From positions 3,765,001 to 3,829,000 of the forward strand of contig BROG01000003.1 in assembly GCA_030159075.1 (NCBI GenBank): a stretch of 64,000 nucleotides of DNA, written 5' to 3'. The DNA is from Atrina japonica. Lineage: Eukaryota; Mollusca; Bivalvia; Pterioida; Pinnidae. A program made the position numbers and the translations under genes. Under the pieces are notes generated by a model that did not search any database, was not told where the DNA came from, and was given only the letters and a program-made list of their open reading frames with translations. Positions 1-10,389 of this stretch are shown here, one piece after another (the first letter of the stretch is position 1; every line of letters begins with the position of its first letter).

Positions 1-780
1 AAACTAAACCATTAAACAATCCATTTCAACTACTCCATTAAACAATCCATGTAAACTACACCTGTTTCAACTATGGAAAGTTTGGTCGCACATTGTATCT
101 ATCCTCCATGGGAATTTTGACATGGAGAAAGCAAAACAGAAAAAGTGTCTCTTTAAAATATGAAACATAAAGCTTTGTTGGATTGTTAATGTTTCTGAAA
201 TATCTTATTTTTCATTTTCTTGAGGAATCTTTCTTGGTCTGGTAAAATTTTGTTTTGTCTGGTAAATCTTCCAAACTTACTAGACGGAATGTCTTGTAAA
301 ACAAAAATAAGTTTTACCAACTCTGAATTATTTATTATCTAATCCATATTTATTATCCCCTTTGAATTAACAATCACAATAATCCTATTAAATAATTCAT
401 CTCAACTACACTATTGAACAATCCATCTTTCTTATCCCTTAAAACCCCAATTCAAATATCCCTTTGAAAATAATCCTTATCAATCACTCAGTATTAATAT
501 CCTTTTTAACAAAACAATATCAACGATCTCATTAAATAAGTTAAATATCCAATTAAACAAATCTTATTTGATTAAATAAACCATGTTCCCTATTCCCAAA
601 AACAAGTTATATTAAATGACCTTTTATTCCATATTAAATATCCATTTAAACAAACCCAAAAGATTATCATATTAGTCAAACCAGATTAATTATCCCCACG
701 TGGAACTAGCCAATGGGCCAAAATTAATTATATCCTTCAATAGCCCCCATACAACTAAACCATGCTAATTTACCCATTAA
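1..780. repeat. Degenerate AT-rich array
   Basis: The motif CCATTAAACAATCC and close variants (CTATTGAACAATCC, CCAATTAAACAAATC, CATTTAAACAAACCC) recur irregularly from the first bases to about 780, often followed by TTCAACTAC. Spacing is variable, so this looks like an eroded short-period tandem array rather than a clean satellite. The foldback element at 795 was inserted at its edge. No reading frame of interest. Confidence 0.45.
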
Positions 781-794
781 ATAACTACCCATAA

Positions 795-2159
795 CAGGGG
801 TCGAAATTAGCGGTGGTCCGTAAGCCCGAGGCCAGTGTTTTTGTGGCCGGGCCAGTAAAATCCCTGGATGTGGTGGCCCGGTTGGCTTGTCAAATTTTGG
901 AAAACCCTAAACTAAGTTAAGCCAAGTTTTCGATTTCGTATTGTTTTAAAACTCAGTCGGAAACCCTTTTCTCTTTTGCACATAAATGATTATATGCATT
1001 GCACGTACACCTATCGAATATACCTCGAGGTCGGTGGTGCGTATAACAATCACTGTAGAGAACAGCATTTCTCAAAGCCTCTATTTCAACATTCATAAAA
1101 CATGTGCCGGGAAAAATCTTCCGCTGACAGGCCTCCTTTAAGTTGCAGAAATTTCATTTATTTTAACTTGACATGCAGAAAATACTCACAATTAGGGTTA
1201 ATAAATAATATATTTTTAATAATCCATTATTTTTTTTTTTAATCTGAGACACAAAGAACGATGCTAATTGACTTTTATTCTAAATTGTTTACGAATCCCT
1301 ATGTCCACCATTACAAATCGAACTGAGGTCACGCGAAGTCGCGCGAGACACAATTTAGGCCAAAAAGAGGGAATTTCTTTTTAACACTTTAAATATGTGC
1401 AATAACTTTCTCCGCGACATAATCGTTTTAATCTCCTTTGTGTTTTTAATTAGCAGTTTTTGTTTTATTGCAATTTTACTTAAGTATAAAGTAGTATTCA
1501 TTAAATAACTAAAAAAAAATTCCTTTTTTCCCAATTTGTGTCTCGCGTGACCTGGGTTCAAATTGTAATGGTGGACATAGGGACTAGTAAACAATTACGA
1601 TAAATGTTAAAATTGTTTTAGTGTGTCTCATATAAAAATTAATAATGAATTCTTACAGATGGACTATTTATAAAACCAAATTGTGAGTTTTTTCTGCATG
1701 TCAAGCGAAAATAAACGAAAAATTGACGTCTCAACGGAGGCCTGTCAGCCAAAGATTTTTCCCACGTGTTTTATGAACATCGAAATTGCGTCTACCTGAA
1801 GCATGACCTCGACGTTTCAATAGAAATTAGGAGGTCAATTACTCATCCATATGGACGCCCATAGGTTGAGGAGGAGCAGGAATTCCAGGATGTCTGAACT
1901 GAGTTGGATCCAGATTATGTAGATAAACTGTAAATGAACGTCACTGGTTTTTTTCTTATTAGAATATAGTCTACTATGGATTGTGTTCATTTACTAAAAA
2001 TAATGCACTGAGAAATTGCTAGGCTACAATAAAAATGTTATTTTAATTTATTTTATGTTTTTTTATATGTGGGCCAGTGAAATTTTGGCCGGGCCAGTAG
2101 AAATTAAATCATACTGGCCCGACTGGCTGCCAGGTTTGAAAAGTTAATTTCGACCCCTG
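795..2159. mobile_element. hAT-like foldback DNA transposon, non-autonomous
   Basis: The ends are a perfect 15-bp inverted repeat: CAGGGGTCGAAATTA at 795 and its complement ending at 2159. The 5 bp CATAA lies immediately outside both ends (790-794 and 2160-2164), a clean target-site duplication. Much of the interior is itself an inverted repeat: about 1085-1385 pairs with about 1500-1800, sharing blocks such as GACAGGCCTCC, TTGACATGCAGAAAA, CCTATGTCCACCATTACAA and GTCACGCGA, around a ~110-bp centre near 1440. CAGGG ends plus a short duplication fit hAT-type transposons; a 5-bp duplication matches the hAT5-type subgroup as I recall it. No transposase is encoded: the only reading frame (1355-1594, minus) is short and crosses the palindrome centre. 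Both ends also carry internal GGCCGGGCCAGT motifs. Confidence 0.78.
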
Positions 2160-2251
2160 CATAACAAAAATCAGGAAATTTTCCCGAGGATGAATTAAAC
2201 ATACTTTTATCCCACATATATTTTGTTCATGTGTCCTTTGTATATCAAAAG

Positions 2252-2432
2252 TACAGTGCAACCTGTCTTGATAGACCACTCTCGTGAAAGACCACCTGTG
2301 TTGAGAGACCACATTCCAAAAGCCATGCATTTATACAATCCTTTTAAAAACCCTCTTTTGAGAGACCACCCATCTTGAAAGACCATATCTAAGTAGCAGA
2401 AGGGATGGTCTTTCAAGATGGGTTTCATGTAC
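2252..2432. mobile_element. TACAGT MITE, copy 1 (GAGAGACCAC type)
   Basis: It starts TACAGTGCAACCTGTCTTGA and ends TCAAGATGGGTTTCATGTA, which are imperfect inverted repeats with TA at each border. The interior repeats GAGAGACCACC and its complement. A further partial copy follows at 2433-2490 (CCAGTCTTGAAAGGCCATCC). CAGT ends with TA target duplication are typical of Tc1/mariner-derived MITEs; the superfamily is inference. Short reading frames here are shadows of this repeat. Confidence 0.65.
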
Positions 2433-2490
2433 AAAATTTAAAACCAGTCTTGAAAGGCCATCCCATTCTGCTACTTTAAGAGTGTGTGAT

Positions 2491-2930
2491 ATTGTTTATC
2501 ACACACTAAGTCCATAACAAATTGGTCATCATAACTGATACGATTTGTGATGGAAATGTGTGATAAATGTTGGTTGGTATATAAATCGATATCCATGCAT
2601 TTTTTTTCGTCTATGTTCTTATAATGTTATTTTGATCATTTGTATCTATGTACGAAACCTAGGCATGCATCATTAACTGTCACATGGCTGTGAATATATG
2701 TACTAAAAATATCAAGGACGAAATGAAGTCAAAACAACCTTTCTATACTGAATCAATCAATTGATATTGGTGTTTTCCTCAAAATAAGTATTTGTATCAA
2801 GATCCCATAATTCACAGCTAGAGTTCACACAGATGTTCTGAAGATATATTCATATAAAAAAGTATGGATAACAAAACGAAAAAAATAAAGAAACATCCAG
2901 ATTAGTCAGATACATACTATGACAGACCCA
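2491..2930. other. AT-rich non-coding DNA, nothing recognised
   Basis: Read on both strands: no long open frame, no tandem structure and no similarity to the repeats listed elsewhere in the window. Confidence 0.5.
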
Positions 2931-2932
2931 CC

Positions 2933-3867
2933 TTAAAGCGATATAAGTTGTCACAATGATTATTTTTTTCTCCTGACATATAGTTGAGAATAATTATAAA
3001 ATGTGTGTTGAAATACATTATCAAATACGTAAAACAACATAAAAAATCTTCTTTTCAAAGTTATTTGTTTTATTAAAATTTAAGTTTTCCCGTACCTTAA
3101 AAAATCCAGCTGTATTTTTGTATGCAATGACCTTTCAGATAAACACTTTCGCTATATCAAATGTACTTCGTAATTCGGTCGGGGGATCTCGGTCCTTTAT
3201 GCGCTCGGAGTATGTTAAAGTCAGCCGATTTTTATGTGTTTTATATTTATTTTTAAAATACAGGATGTGATTTGTTATTGGAAAGTGCATGTATTATGTA
3301 AAATATATGCTTTTCAATGCTATTTTAAATACTTGAAGAAAGTCAGATGAATATATGAATAAATATATCAGGTCACTAAAAGAAATCTTTCCGATCTTTA
3401 ATGTTACCCTGATTGCTGAAGTTGACAAAACTGTAAAAAGCATGCGTACCTCATGTTTTACAATCATGCCGCCATATCCGATGGAGTTGGGCAGTTCATG
3501 ATCACATGTTTCAAGAATGATAAAGCCGAGAATGCGATGGGACAAGTTAAAAATGGGTCGAGATCACCCGATATACCTGGCACGTGGACAAGTTCAGAAA
3601 CGAATGTTTTGAAACTATGAAAAAATACAAACTTTGCCTGATCTAGGTTTGAAATGATGATGTACGAAAATAAACGAAAAAGGTAATAAGAATAGAATGT
3701 ATATTAACTGTAAATAGCACATGTTTATTGGTCACTCAGTAATTTTCGTAAAAAATTACCGAAAGTTAATTTGCAATGTTCAAAGTATGGCCAATATATA
3801 TAAGATAGAATATCACATAAAATGGGCATGTAAAATTTTTCACCTACGACAGCTCATATCGCTTTAA
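2933..3867. mobile_element. TTAA-flanked DNA element, copy 1
   Basis: It is bounded by TTAA on both sides (2933-2936 and 3864-3867), inside which lie inverted ends AGCGATATAAGTTGTC and its near-complement GACAGCTCATATCGCT. A second copy at 31909-33268 matches along its length, including the stretch CAAATGTACTTCGTAATTCG and the block GGGGGATCTCGGTCCTTTA. TTAA target duplication is the mark of piggyBac-like or Kolobok-like elements. No transposase frame is present, so this is a non-autonomous copy. A minus-strand frame at 3294-3545 lies within it and is not supported as a gene. Confidence 0.75.
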
Positions 3868-3889
3868 AAGCTCCTAGAGGAACTTAAAT

Positions 3890-3978
3890 TAACCCATTCA
3901 CCCTTATGGACCCATTTGGACTGGTCTAAGTCATTTATTTACTGAAGAGTCCCATGTTTTTCAAGGGTTAAAGAGTTA
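3890..3978. mobile_element. ~85-bp palindromic mini-element, copy 1
   Basis: The sequence runs from AACCCATTCACCC to GGGTTAAAGAGTT. The ends are approximate inverted repeats and the body is TTTGGACTGGTCTAAGTCAT followed by GAAGAGTCCCATG. Closely related copies are at 31335, 41282, 61252 and 63785, with a fragment at 33521. It encodes nothing and behaves like a very short MITE. Confidence 0.65.
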
Positions 3979-4240
3979 ATCAATTTTGTTCAACGATAAT
4001 TTTTCTTTTGAAAAATATGGAATTCTGTCACATGTACAATTTTAAATATACAAATTTAAAAAGAAAATAAAGATAAAACATATATGCCTACAGACAGATC
4101 CAAACCAAAACCGTGGTCAAGGGCAACATCAAACAACAATGTATTTTATGATGACCTATAATTTACAAGGTCAGTCTGTGACCTAGACCCGAAGTCGCCA
4201 AATTTACTCAAAGCTCAAGCATAAGCTTAATTTGATCATA

Positions 4241-4441
4241 TACAGTGTAACCTGGCGTAAAGGCCATCTTGCTTAGGCGACCACCTCACATTTAAAAGAC
4301 CGTACATGTTTAGTCTCTTGAAAATTTCTTTATGAACATGATTTAAGTCCAGACAGACCCTCACCAGTGCGACCACCTCATTAACCACTTTGAGCTTTGA
4401 ATCAGACAGTTAGATGGTCTTATTAGGAAGTTTTCATTGTA
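4241..4441 (+). mobile_element. TACAGT MITE, diverged subfamily
   Basis: It begins TACAGTGTAACCTGGCGTAA and ends TTTTCATTGTA. The interior GGCGACCACCTCACATTTAA and CAGACCCTCACCAGTGCGAC parts match, in opposite orientation, the element at 41499-41665. The ends are diverged, so this is an old copy. Confidence 0.5.
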
Positions 4442-4504
4442 CCATAGTTATTCGTAAAACCTGATACATGCTGATGTATTTATGGTAGGAAACACATTAT
4501 TAGT

Positions 4505-4833
4505 ACTGTATTTTACCCATTAAGTGCCCAGGGCACTACAAAAATTAAGAAAAAGGGATGGGCACTTAATGGGACCAATAAATAGTCAAACTGATGTAAA
4601 ACAGTTAATTTTTCATAAGATACAGTGGTAAGGTTGTTGTAGTTATTACCGATGACATCTATCAACATAATTCTGTTGCCAATGCTACAGATAAACTATT
4701 ACTTACGGATTTATAGGTCCACATCTTATCAATCAGCTAGGAAAGATTCTCAATTATACATAAAAAAGGGAGGGGCGCTTATTGGCACATGGGCTTTTAT
4801 AGGGACATGGGTGCTTAATGGGTGGAATACAGT
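4505..4833. mobile_element. Short inverted-terminal element (ACCCATTAAG type)
   Basis: The left end ACTGTATTTTACCCATTAAG and the right end, read on the opposite strand, ACTGTATTCCACCCATTAAG agree at all but two positions, and the match continues through another six bases. The interior echoes the termini (GGGCACTTAATGGGACC). This 329-bp unit has no coding potential of its own. The frame at 4652-4933 starts inside it and is a by-product. No target duplication was resolved. Confidence 0.65.
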
Positions 4834-5027
4834 GTTATTTTTCATTCACATCAAACACATTTTTTCTCATTTCTCTGAATTTTCCTTCAAATCAGCAAAA
4901 ATCTCCACCGTTATTTACAACTGTATGTGTTAACTTTACAAAAAAAAAACTAATTGCAGCTCAGAAATTCTCTGTTTTCATCTTAAACTAATAAAAAGAT
5001 ACTTGAGCCCGAGTATGAAGTAAACTT

Positions 5028-5366
5028 CTGGGTCCCGTTTTACTCCTTGGTCTTAGAATTGGTCTTTGGACCACACTTATGACTCTTATACAAAAAAATT
5101 ATGACTCTGAGCCAGGCCAGATCTTTCTTTATGACTACCCAGAGGCAATGCGCATACCTAGGTTATTTTTGTACATGCTGTGTCATAATTTTTTATTTGT
5201 AAATGTAGCTGATGTTAGCATTCATAAACAATCAAAATCTTATTTGAAAATGTGCGAACATACCTAAAGACTCGAATGAGGTTAGTGTTGATAAAACAGT
5301 CCTAATTTTTGTCTTAAGATCAAATAACTTAAAGACTTAAGACGTCTTGATAAAACGGGGCCCCTG
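5028..5366. mobile_element. Inverted-terminal element (CCCGTTTTA type)
   Basis: The left end reads CTGGGTCCCGTTTTACTC. The right end on the opposite strand reads CAGGGGCCCCGTTTTATCAA, so the two are approximate inverted repeats. Near the right end is AAGACTTAAGACGTCTTGA, itself a palindrome. The size and CAGGG-like end suggest a non-autonomous DNA transposon, perhaps hAT-related. I could not see a convincing target duplication. Confidence 0.5.
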
Positions 5367-5369
5367 GAT

Positions 5370-7040
5370 CTGACAAACTGGTTATGCTCACATTAGCCTT
5401 CTGAAAGCAGTCACAACTTGCATTTTAGTGAGATTTTAGACAGATGAAACAATATGGAGTTTCGTACTTGCAAGTAACTATGAATTAGGTGACAAGGTGG
5501 AAAAAAATCACTTTTTGATATGTTTTTGATTAGCTCTTAAAGACCATGGTGAATGTATTAAAGACAAGTTTTGTCCACTTTACAGATAAGTCTATTGAAG
5601 TAATAGCCACTCTGTCCATTTAAAAGTAACATAAGGTCTAATAAGAATCATAAAGTGGTGTCCAATTTCTTAATTTTTCACTTGAAACCTGTTTATGTAT
5701 GGAAAGCTGAAGCGGGTTTATATGACAACTGGAAACTTGATATCAGTCAGGTTTATTGCCGTTTTTACAATGACCGTGATTAAAACTTAAGTACAACGAA
5801 CAGGTAAAAGTGAAATTGACAAGGATATGAGTTAAAATCTAGGGTTATAACAGATACACTTTCAAGGTGTTATCAATCTTTGACCTGGTCAAATACCCCT
5901 ATATAACTTCTTAATTTTAGCCACGGCTTTGATCTGCGTCAGGCAAACGAATTTTGACATTTCAACTTTTGGCCAAGCAGAAACAGAATAGGGCCCTTTT
6001 CCTGTGATGTAATCCCGGTCAGAAATAACCTGTCTGCTGTTTGGGGTAGTGAAAGGTCAGGTCAGGATGTCCACCTGATTTATACCAGCAAATAATTCAA
6101 AGTGACCAATTACGACAAATGGATACCATCGACTCAAATTGACATTTATACAACTGAATTGCTGACTTGCAAATTTCTTTGAAGCATTCTGTTTGAAATC
6201 TGTGATGATTCTTCTCATGATGGAGGTCATATAAGTAGCAGTGAACTTTCCAAATGGATCTTGGAAGTCATAAAAGCAATGACCAATAAACAGGTCATTG
6301 GTGTGGTCAAGGGGGTATCAAGCCATGTCAATTAAATACTATCCAGCTGTTTTCAGATACCAAGTAGCAAATTCTGGTGATAAAAAAATACAAAGTGTGG
6401 TATATAAGTGTCGGGGATGCTGACTGTAGTGCAAGGTGATACTGATTGCATCTTAATGTATGCCTATACTGTGCCAAATTTATTACCTTACATATATCTA
6501 CATGAACTGTAGGTTTATTTTTTTTAATTATAAAATACATGTACCATAGCCCAAACTCAGCTAAATCTAGAACCACCCAAAGCATATTATGTTTTAAAAA
6601 AAATTAGGCATCGTAAGTAAAATACTTAAAATAACACACATACGTACATCATCACTAGAAAAAAAAACCCCATAAATATATATATGATGCTTCTGCACTT
6701 TAAATTCATGAATACATCATTTCTATCTTTATTTTATCCAATTTCATTTCTGATTTCCTGATAAATCTTATGTTGAACAACTTTGCTAACTATCAGGGAA
6801 GTCACAAAACTTGACACCTACGACTTTCTAACTATTATTAGCTGAGCTAGAAATCCCGAACAACTCACCTGGTATGAAAACGTTCATCATGAAATCTTTA
6901 AGAAATTTGTTCTGATCACCTTGAACTTTTACACTATAAAAATTGTCAATGCATCTAGATATTGAATCATTATGGTCTAATGTTGTATTTATGGTCCTTT
7001 TTGTACCATGAACCAGTAGTACAAAAATGATGATACAAGT
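5370..7040. other. AT-rich non-coding DNA
   Basis: No supported exon, RNA gene or repeat. The frame at 6328-6585 (minus) has no recognisable protein features and biased AT composition. Confidence 0.5.
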
Positions 7041-7042
7041 TA

Positions 7043-7130
7043 CATCTCTCTCTCTCTGTGTCTCTCTCTCTCTTTCTCCGTATGTGCATATCTGTTTCTC
7101 AGTCTCTCTCTCTCTCTCTCGAGAGAGAGT
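7043..7130. repeat. (TC)n microsatellite with palindromic end
   Basis: Two TC tracts are separated by TTTCTCCGTATGTGCATATC. The second ends CTCTCTCTCGAGAGAGAG, where TC repeats meet their complement and could fold back. Confidence 0.8.
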
Positions 7131-7505
7131 TTTAATTAGATCAACAGCATAATTTCAGCACTAAAGGATTGGTCAGTGACTTGTAACTGATTTTACTACT
7201 TTAGTGCATAAAGTTCGTAGGGTCAGTGTAAAAGTAAACATAAGGCTTATCATATCAAATTATGTTTCCTTCGTGAGGATTATTTTAATTTTGTGATTCT
7301 GGGTGATTATTTTATTTCCTTTTATTTCAATTTGCATTTACTTCCTTATGTAATGTTCATATAACATATGGCAAACAAGCTTTGTCCTCATTTAAATATT
7401 TTATTAGTTTAAAAATGTCTAGTGGTTTCCTGGAAATGTGAATCCTTATGAAATTGATAACACAGCAAAAACACAACATATAGCTTCCCTTTTATGTACA
7501 AAAAT
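7131..7505. other. AT-rich non-coding DNA
   Basis: Nothing recognised on either strand. Confidence 0.45.
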
Positions 7506-7509
7506 ATCC

Positions 7510-8120
7510 CCTTTTCCCTCGTGTATAGACGTATACAGGTGTACATGAGTATATGGGTGTACATGTAGATGTGTATAGGTATAGATGTATATAGGTGTTT
7601 GTGTAGATATGTGTATATGTATGTGTAAATGTGTAATTATTGATGTATGGGTGTGCATGTGTGTATAAGTGTGTATTTGTAGATGTGTGTAGGTATGTGT
7701 TAATGTGTGTAGGTGTGCACATGCAGATGTGTGAATAGGTATGTATGTGTAGATGTGTATAATGTGTGTAGTTGTGTGTAAATGTGTATTTGTAGATGTG
7801 TGTAGGTATGTGTTGATGTGTGTAGATGTGTGTTGATGTGTATTTGTAGATGTGTGTAGGTGTGTGTAGATGTGTGTTGATGTGTATTTGTAGATGTGTG
7901 TAGGTATGTGTAGATGTATGCATAGGTTTAGAGGTGTGTAGGTTCATGTGTGTAGATGTGTAGGTGTAGATGTGTTTAGGTATGTAGATATTTTAGATGT
8001 GCGTAGATGTAAGTATGTGTAGATATGTATGTAGGTGTATATGTGTAGATATGAGTAGCTGTATGTAGTAGGTGTGTATGTGTAGGTGTGTATGTAGATG
8101 TGTATGTAGGTGTGTATGTG
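7510..8120. repeat. Degenerate TG-rich array (TGTGTAGATGTG type)
   Basis: About 600 bp of TGTGTAGATGTG, TGTGTAGGTATG and TGTATTTGTAGATG units, variably spaced, with some longer blocks (for example TGTGTTGATGTGTATTTGTA) repeated two or three times near 7810-7900. This is a cryptically simple microsatellite-derived tract. The His/Thr/Tyr-rich minus-strand frames here are translations of the repeat. Confidence 0.8.
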
Positions 8121-8648
8121 TTGAGAGTTGAAAAGAAAGTGTCTGTGTGTGAGGGGGGGAGAGAGAGAGACCAAGATGTTAGATAAGTAACAGGATTAAG
8201 ATACAAACAACAATAGGATAATAAGTAGATATATAACACTAAACAACAAGGGACTTATTTCACCTCTGATGAGAGCCATCATCCACTCTTATATATCACA
8301 ATGACAGTATTTATCTTACTGGTGTACAGTCAACTACAAAATCATGCTTTGGACTGAACAGTCTTACTGTGTATTTGCTACAAGTTGCATTTCCTCTCTT
8401 ACTACAGCCACAGACATAAGACCCAGAGCTTATCAACTGCTAGTTTGTTAGATATTGTTATTTATATAATCTTATAAATGTCCTGGCTTATACAGGTCAT
8501 CTTTTGTTTTACTTTAAACTCTTAATGATATACATGTATTAAACAATGACTTGTCACATTATCAAAGCCAATAAGATTGTCAGATTGCAATTTTCAATAC
8601 ACTATAAATGTTGGACTTTGCCATTTAGGGCAAGTCCAAATCACATGA
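8121..8648. other. AT-rich non-coding DNA with a short (GA)n
   Basis: A G/GA run lies at about 8152-8170. The rest shows no exon or repeat I can support. Confidence 0.45.
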
Positions 8649-8886
8649 TTTAAATCTAGTTTTTCTCAGGAACTCTCATTAACCAGAAAAAAAACCCTTG
8701 GTTTAACACATCAAAAAGAAGTTAAAACTAAATTTTCTTGGGAAAACATAGTTTAATTGTAAACCTAGTTTTTATACAATCAATTCAAAGTGTGATGCCA
8801 AAATCACATTCAGTTTAACTTAGTTTATCTCAAAACTCACATTAACAGGAGAGAAACTAGAATTAACTGGGAAAAACTAGGTTTAA
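8649..8886. mobile_element. MITE-like inverted-terminal element
   Basis: The left end TTAAATCTAGTTTTTCTCAG and the opposite-strand right end TTAAACCTAGTTTTTCCCAG differ at two positions in 20. Internal copies of the same motif (AAACCTAGTTTTTATAC, AGTTTAACTTAGTTTATCTC, AACTCACATTAAC) show a palindromic, partly repeated interior. At 238 bp with no coding frame it is a MITE candidate. It abuts the minisatellite that starts near 8920. Confidence 0.6.
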
Positions 8887-8919
8887 CTCATTTATGTGTC
8901 CTGTGGGGCAAGTAAGCAG

Positions 8920-9810
8920 AAAATCTACTTGTCCAAAATACAAATGTTACTTGACATGCAGGGCGAATAGTCTGTTATATCTACTTGTCCAAATACAAAT
9001 GTCACTTGACATACAGGGCGAATAGTCTGTGATATCTACTTGTCCAAATACAAATGTCACTTGACATACAGGGCGAATAGTCTGTGATATCTACTTGTCC
9101 AAATACAAATGTTACTTGACATACAGGGCGAATAGTCTGTGATATCTACTTGTCCAAATACAAATGTTACTTGACATACAGGGCGAATAGTCTGTGATAT
9201 CTACTTGTCCAAATACAAATGTTACTTGACATACAGGGCGAATAGTCTGTGATATCTACTTGTCCAAATACAAATGTTACTTGACATACAGGGCGAATAG
9301 TCTGTGATATCTACTTGTCCAAATACAAATGTTACTTGACATACAGGGCGAATAGTCTGTGATATCTACTTGTCCAAATACAAATGTCACTTGAGATGTA
9401 GGGCAGCTAGTAGTCTGTAAATCTACTTGTCAAATACAAATGTCACTTGACATGCAGTTGGAATAGTCTGTAAATATACTTGTCAAATACAAATGTCACT
9501 TGACATGCAGTTGGAATAGTCTGTAAATCTACTTGTCAAATACAAATGTCACTTGACATGCAGTTGGAATAGTCTGTAAATCTACTCGTCAAATACAAAT
9601 GTCACTTGAATAGTCTGTAAATCTACTTGTCAAATACAAATGTCATTTGACACGCAGTTGGAATAGTCTGTAAATCTACTTGTCAAATACAAATGTCACT
9701 TGACATGCAGTTGGAATAGTCTGTAAATCTACTTGTCAAATACAAATGTCATTTGACACGCAGTTGGAATAGTCTGTAAATCTACTCGTCAAATACAAAT
9801 GTCACTTGCT
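8920..9810. repeat. 55/53-bp minisatellite, about 17 units
   Basis: The unit core is CTACTTGTCCAAATACAAAT followed by GT(T/C)ACTTGACAT. The first block (to about 9390) has 55-bp units with CAGGGCGAATAGTCTGTGAT. The second (about 9420-9810) has 53-bp units lacking one C (CTTGTCAAATAC) and carrying CAGTTGGAATAGTCTGTAAA. One unit near 9582-9618 is shortened to about 37 bp. Adjacent units in the first block are nearly identical, which implies recent expansion or gene conversion. No conserved reading frame. Confidence 0.92.
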
Positions 9811-10107
9811 CAATATTTGAATGCTAATATGTAGTTGTTGTTTAATGCTAGATTTTAAACCATTGAAAAACTCAAGAGACATTACATTAATCATTTGAAA
9901 AAAAATTAACTAAAAAAATAAACTGAAAAATCTTTCATTTCAGAATTTTTCTTCTTTGATATCATTATTTTTATGGATGAAATTTTTTTGTTTTAATTGT
10001 TGGGCAATTTTTTTAACCTGTCCTATTGGGAGGGTGCTCAGTTACTATATCACTTCTCTGATTACAAAAAGGACTGACACTGAAGAAATGTTGAAAGCCT
10101 AAATTCT

Positions 10108-10389
10108 TTACCCATAACTCTTGACACAGCCATTATCAATTCTAAACTCACAGTTCTTGGTTGGAAACCCCTCAAATGTATTCTGGTGACTGTAAAAACA
10201 GCAACCCTTATTAAAACCTACCGGTACAAAGCAATTTTTGTCATCAAAATTCTTCCATAAATTCTTGTTATCTGTGCCCTTGTTAAATCTGTGTTCAAAG
10301 TCACACTGAACTCTCTTCCTAATAATACAGCAGAAATACTGCAGGAAAGGACAGGTGTAACCATTAATACCTATCAATATAGATGACAC
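10108..10389 (-). CDS. Weak candidate exon, cysteine-rich, unidentified
   Basis: I do not recognise this protein and offer it only as a candidate. An open frame on the minus strand runs 93 codons and carries nine cysteines, including two adjacent pairs. Inside it, a pyrimidine-rich stretch ending CCTTTCCTGCAG (minus strand) resembles a splice acceptor, and 117 bp downstream the sequence CCG then GTAGGT resembles a donor. The interval between them, 10222-10338, is exactly 39 codons, in phase 0 at both ends, with residues YFCCIIRKRV at its start and FDDKNCFVP at its end. No neighbouring exon was found. Chance is a real alternative. Confidence 0.2.
   Translation of the reverse strand: MSSILIGINGYTCPFLQYFCCIIRKRVQCDFEHRFNKGTDNKNLWKNFDDKNCFVPVGFNKGCCFYSHQNTFEGFPTKNCEFRIDNGCVKSYG

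Noticed and set aside
7446..8239. His/Thr/Tyr-rich minus-strand frames
   Set aside because: Translations of the degenerate TGTGTAGATGTG array.
8920..9810. Regular array considered as CRISPR-like
   Set aside because: Units are head-to-tail with no unique spacers, in a eukaryotic repeat landscape. It is a minisatellite.
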